DNA of 8,894 nucleotides, from NCBI GenBank assembly GCA_016926595.1, contig JAFGOG010000369.1, positions 1 through 8,894 of the forward strand, given 5' to 3'. Below, piece by piece: positions 6,529-8,894 of this stretch (position 1 is the first letter of the stretch; the number at the start of each line of letters is the position of its first letter). Source of the stretch: Anaerolineae bacterium. Lineage in GTDB: Bacteria > Chloroflexota > Anaerolineae > JAAYZQ01. The position numbers and the translations under genes were made by a program. The notes below the pieces were generated by a model. The model was not told where the DNA came from, made no database searches, and saw only the letters and a program-made list of their open reading frames with translations.

Positions 6529-8347
6529 CCGCGGCCGCGAAAGCAGGGTAGAGATCCCTCTGGGGCGCAGGCCAAGGGCGATAGGCGCTGGGGAGAAACC
6601 CAAGGATGCCCGGGGAACTGTACGCCGGCTGTGGGGCTATCTGCGCCGGCAGCGGTTGGGGCTTCTGGCTGTCTTTTTGCTGGTGGCGGCCGGCACTGCC
6701 TTTGACTCGCTGGGGCCATACCTGATGGGCCGGGCCATTGACAGCTATATGCTGAAGGGGGACCTGCCGGGGCTGGCCGGCCAGGTCGGGCTTATGGTGG
6801 GTGTGTACGCCGGGGCATCTGCCATGGCCTGGCTGCAAACCTACGTTGTGGCCGGGGTGGCCCAGCGCACCGTGCGCGATATCCGTAACGACCTCTTTGC
6901 CAAGCTCCAGACCCTGTCGCTCCGGTTCTTCGACCGGGGGCCTCACGGCGACCTGATGAGCCGGCTGACCAACGACGTGGAGAATATCAGCACCGTATTG
7001 ACCGAAAGCGTGACGCAGCTCTTTTCCAGCTTTCTGATGCTGGTTAGCGTGGCCTCCATCATGCTGTGGCTCAACTGGCGGCTGGCCTTGGTCAGCCTGC
7101 TGACAATGCCGCTGATGGTGGCGCTGACGACTTTTGTAGCCAAGCGGACCCGGCGCGGCTACCGGCGGCAGCAGCGTGCGCTGGGAGAGCTGAACAGCTT
7201 GATCGAGGAGAACATTTCCGGCGCGCGGGTGGTCCAGGCCTACGGTCAGGAAGCCGCGGCCATTGAGGCGTTCGAGTCGGCGAACTGCGAGCTGCGCCGT
7301 GCTTCTACGATGGCGCAGACCTTCGCCCAGGTGTTGGGGCCGCTGTCGAACATGGTGAACAACATCGGCTATGCCATCGTCGCCGGCGTCGGTGGCTGGA
7401 TGGCCTTTGCTGGGCTGGCCACCGTGGGGACGATTGCCAGCTTTGTGGACTATGCGCGGAGGTTGTCGCGGCCCCTGAACGAAATCGCCAACCTGTACAA
7501 CTCGATCCAGTCAGCCATCGCCGGGGCAGAGCGGGTGTTTGAGCTGCTCGACGAGGTGCCAGAGCTGGTCGATACGCCGGGTGCGCCTGCCCTGCGCCCG
7601 ATTGCCGGCGAGGTGGTGTTTGATGGCGTCTCTTTCGGCTACGAGGAGGGCGTGCCGGTGCTGAGGGATGTGAGCCTTCGGGCCGAGCCGGGGCAGACCA
7701 TCGCCTTGGTTGGGCCGACCGGCGCCGGCAAGACGACCATTGTCAATCTGTTGACCCGCTTTTACGACATAGATCACGGCCATATCCTGATCGACGGCCA
7801 GGAGATTCGCACCGTGCGCAAGGACAGCCTGCGGCGCCAACTGGGCATTGTGTTGCAGGACACATTCCTATTCTCCGCCACAGTGATGGACAACATCAGG
7901 TACGGCCGCCTGGATGCCACAGACGAGGAGGTCGAAACGGCGGCCAGGTTAGCTAATGCCGATTTCTTTATCCGGCGCCTGCCCCACGGATACCAGACCC
8001 TGGTGGCCGAACGGGGCAGCAACTTGAGCCAGGGACAACGGCAGTTGCTGGCCATCGCCCGCACTATCTTGGCCGGTCCGGGGATCCTGGTTCTGGACGA
8101 GGCAACCAGCAGCGTTGACACCCGCACCGAGGCCCACATCCAGAGCGCTCTGCTGCGGCTGATGAAGGGCAGGACTAGCTTTGTCATCGCCCACCGGCTG
8201 AGCACCATCCGCGAGGCGGACGAGATCCTGGTGATCGACGGAGGGCGGATCGTGGAGCGTGGCGATCACCGCCGGCTTTTGGCCGAAAAGGGATTTTACT
8301 ACGGCCTGTACATGAGCCAATTCCGAGGGCAGGCAACGGCGAAGTGA
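6515..8347 (+). CDS. heterodimeric ABC exporter subunit with canonical catalytic residues
   Basis: The partner half-transporter has 610 residues. An N-terminal tail of about 40 basic and polar residues precedes helices near 49-67, 88-112, 169-186, 189-209, 279-303 and 304-331. The ATPase domain has Walker A GPTGAGKT (400-407), Q448, Walker B ILVLDE (524-529, with catalytic E529) and H560 in 'AHRLST'. The signature is LSQGQ (504-508) rather than LSGGQ. The dimer would thus hold one working site (this Walker A/B/H plus VSGGQ of the first subunit) and one crippled site. The ATG overlaps the end of the first subunit by 14 bases, with GGTGG (6507-6511) three bases upstream, which points to translational coupling and equal production. 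A role as multidrug or lipid exporter is inferred from family only. Confidence 0.94.
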   Translation: MSQDSRGRESRVEIPLGRRPRAIGAGEKPKDARGTVRRLWGYLRRQRLGLLAVFLLVAAGTAFDSLGPYLMGRAIDSYMLKGDLPGLAGQVGLMVGVYAGASAMAWLQTYVVAGVAQRTVRDIRNDLFAKLQTLSLRFFDRGPHGDLMSRLTNDVENISTVLTESVTQLFSSFLMLVSVASIMLWLNWRLALVSLLTMPLMVALTTFVAKRTRRGYRRQQRALGELNSLIEENISGARVVQAYGQEAAAIEAFESANCELRRASTMAQTFAQVLGPLSNMVNNIGYAIVAGVGGWMAFAGLATVGTIASFVDYARRLSRPLNEIANLYNSIQSAIAGAERVFELLDEVPELVDTPGAPALRPIAGEVVFDGVSFGYEEGVPVLRDVSLRAEPGQTIALVGPTGAGKTTIVNLLTRFYDIDHGHILIDGQEIRTVRKDSLRRQLGIVLQDTFLFSATVMDNIRYGRLDATDEEVETAARLANADFFIRRLPHGYQTLVAERGSNLSQGQRQLLAIARTILAGPGILVLDEATSSVDTRTEAHIQSALLRLMKGRTSFVIAHRLSTIREADEILVIDGGRIVERGDHRRLLAEKGFYYGLYMSQFRGQATAK

Positions 8348-8375
8348 CGGTCCGCCGCTCTCCTTGGGAGGTACT

Positions 8376-8453
8376 ATGAGCAAGATCGTAAAAGTACTAG
8401 ATCGAGGCCGATCCAGCCTGGCAGGCCGGACGCGAGCCCGCTCCAGGTCGTAA
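8376..8453 (+). CDS. possible 25-residue basic peptide downstream of the exporter
   Basis: An ATG follows GGGAGG (8366-8371) by four bases and opens a 25-codon frame ending in TAA. The product starts MSKIVKVLDRG and ends in an arginine/serine-rich tail (RTRARSRS). It has no membrane segment, no cysteines and no known domain. It begins 28 bases after the exporter stop and would share that transcript. Its first 13 bases, ATGAGCAAGATCG, are identical to the start of the CorC-type gene at 1338, each with GGGAG shortly before it. It may be a real micropeptide, or the remnant of a gene whose start region survived while the rest was lost. The stop lies within the rising arm of the stem-loop that follows. 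I do not recognise it. Confidence 0.3.
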   Translation: MSKIVKVLDRGRSSLAGRTRARSRS

Positions 8454-8475
8454 GGGTCAAGTCCTTATGACCTGG
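8443..8475. terminator. stem-loop between convergent genes, likely bidirectional terminator
   Basis: CCAGGTCGTAAGG (8443-8455) pairs with CCTTATGACCTGG (8463-8475) over 13 positions around a 7-base loop. All pairs are Watson-Crick except 8450/8468, which is G-U in the plus-strand RNA and C-A in the minus-strand RNA. It sits where the exporter transcript meets the regulator transcript. The stop codons of the 25-codon frame (8451-8453) and of the regulator (8465-8467, complement) fall in the two arms. There is no U-tract, so intrinsic termination is not certain. Confidence 0.45.
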
Positions 8476-8894
8476 TCAGGTTGTCCAGCTTTTCGGACAG
8501 GGCCTCGAGTTGGGCGACGACCTGCTGGAGGTCGTCGCGGGTAGGAACGCCGCGCTCCCTGAGCCTCCGTTCCAGGTAGTGGCCGCCGAGGGCGTGGATC
8601 CGGTTCTCAACCTCTTCGTCGGCCTGGTACAGCAGCTCGATCGAAGCAGTAAGGGTGCGCTGAAGGGTGGCCAACGTCTCACCCCCTGACCGGATCAGCC
8701 CGGTCAGCACCGCCTGCGGAAGGAATCCGGTGCGTTTTCTTTCCTGTTCGGCGATGATCTGAGTCAGGACGATGGCGGTCAGGTCCTCACCGGTGGCGTG
8801 ATCCACTACCTGGACCTCCTGCCCCTGGCGGATGAGGCCGGCGATCCCCTCCAAAGTGATATATTGCCTGGCCTCGGTGTGGTACAGCTTGCGA
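8465..8894 (-). CDS. phaR: PhaR-family polyhydroxyalkanoate synthesis regulator (N-terminus cut by window edge)
   Basis: The visible 142 residues start inside the PHB accumulation regulator DNA-binding domain. Reading from the window edge, 'RKLYHTEARQYITLEGI' matches the usual 'NRRLYDT..s.YiTLedi' of PhaR proteins. 'VVDHATGEDLTAIVLTQII' and 'AEQE' follow, also typical. The C-terminal half (about the last 85 residues) is helical and heptad-like, ending 'VPTRDDLQQVVAQLEAL', as in PhaR and phasin-type oligomerisation tails. Family members bind DNA and PHA granules and repress phasin and synthesis genes. A TTG in frame at 8854 could be mistaken for a start, but the conserved domain continues upstream of it, so the real start lies beyond 8894. 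No PHA synthase or phasin is in this window. The gene converges on the exporter unit across a stem-loop. Confidence 0.85.
   Translation of the reverse strand, partial: RKLYHTEARQYITLEGIAGLIRQGQEVQVVDHATGEDLTAIVLTQIIAEQERKRTGFLPQAVLTGLIRSGGETLATLQRTLTASIELLYQADEEVENRIHALGGHYLERRLRERGVPTRDDLQQVVAQLEALSEKLDNLTRS

Overview
The window is GC-rich, densely coded bacterial DNA with strong AGGAGG-type ribosome binding sites. There is no rRNA, tRNA, transposase or CRISPR array to fix the organism. The gene mix (CNNM/CorC-type membrane protein, monoacylglycerol-lipase-like hydrolase, CPBP protease, heterodimeric ABC exporter, PhaR-type regulator) and a doubled AGAAACC-S-GGTTTCT palindrome would suit a Chloroflexota (Anaerolineae-like) chromosome. 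That placement is inference from memory of such genomes, not proof.

Layout. (1) Positions 1-187 hold no gene I can support, only a small inverted repeat. (2) Positions 188-2651 are a plus-strand cluster. It starts with a 38-residue single-pass membrane peptide, missed by usual length cut-offs, whose end overlaps the GTG start of an APH-family phosphotransferase. A DUF21/CBS/CorC-HlyC membrane protein follows 36 bases later. (3) A minus-strand alpha/beta hydrolase (2711-3541) converges on that cluster. (4) The divergent region 3542-3721 contains a perfect 17-bp inverted repeat made of two palindromes. One candidate hydrolase promoter is partly built from this repeat. The region also has two spaced TCACCCARTTGG boxes before the next gene. 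(5) A CPBP intramembrane protease (3722-4570) is followed by a 185-base gap with a near-consensus sigma-70-type promoter and a potentially folded leader. (6) Two overlapping ABC exporter half-transporters (4756-6528 and 6515-8347) follow. Their nucleotide-binding motifs are degenerate in a complementary way, which marks an obligate heterodimer of the TM287/288, LmrCD, BmrCD type. (7) A possible 25-residue basic peptide with a good ribosome binding site comes next. A 13-bp stem-loop then holds the stop codons of both converging reading frames. Last is a PhaR-family polyhydroxyalkanoate regulator on the minus strand, whose N-terminus runs off the window.

How the genes work together. The two exporter subunits form one machine. 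The kinase and its leader peptide are probably translationally coupled. The remaining genes are membrane, lipid or carbon-storage functions with no single obvious pathway. I see no clear novel defence, biosynthetic or mobile system. The most interesting items are the coupled membrane micropeptide, the palindrome embedded in a promoter, and the unexplained small reading frames flanking the exporter.
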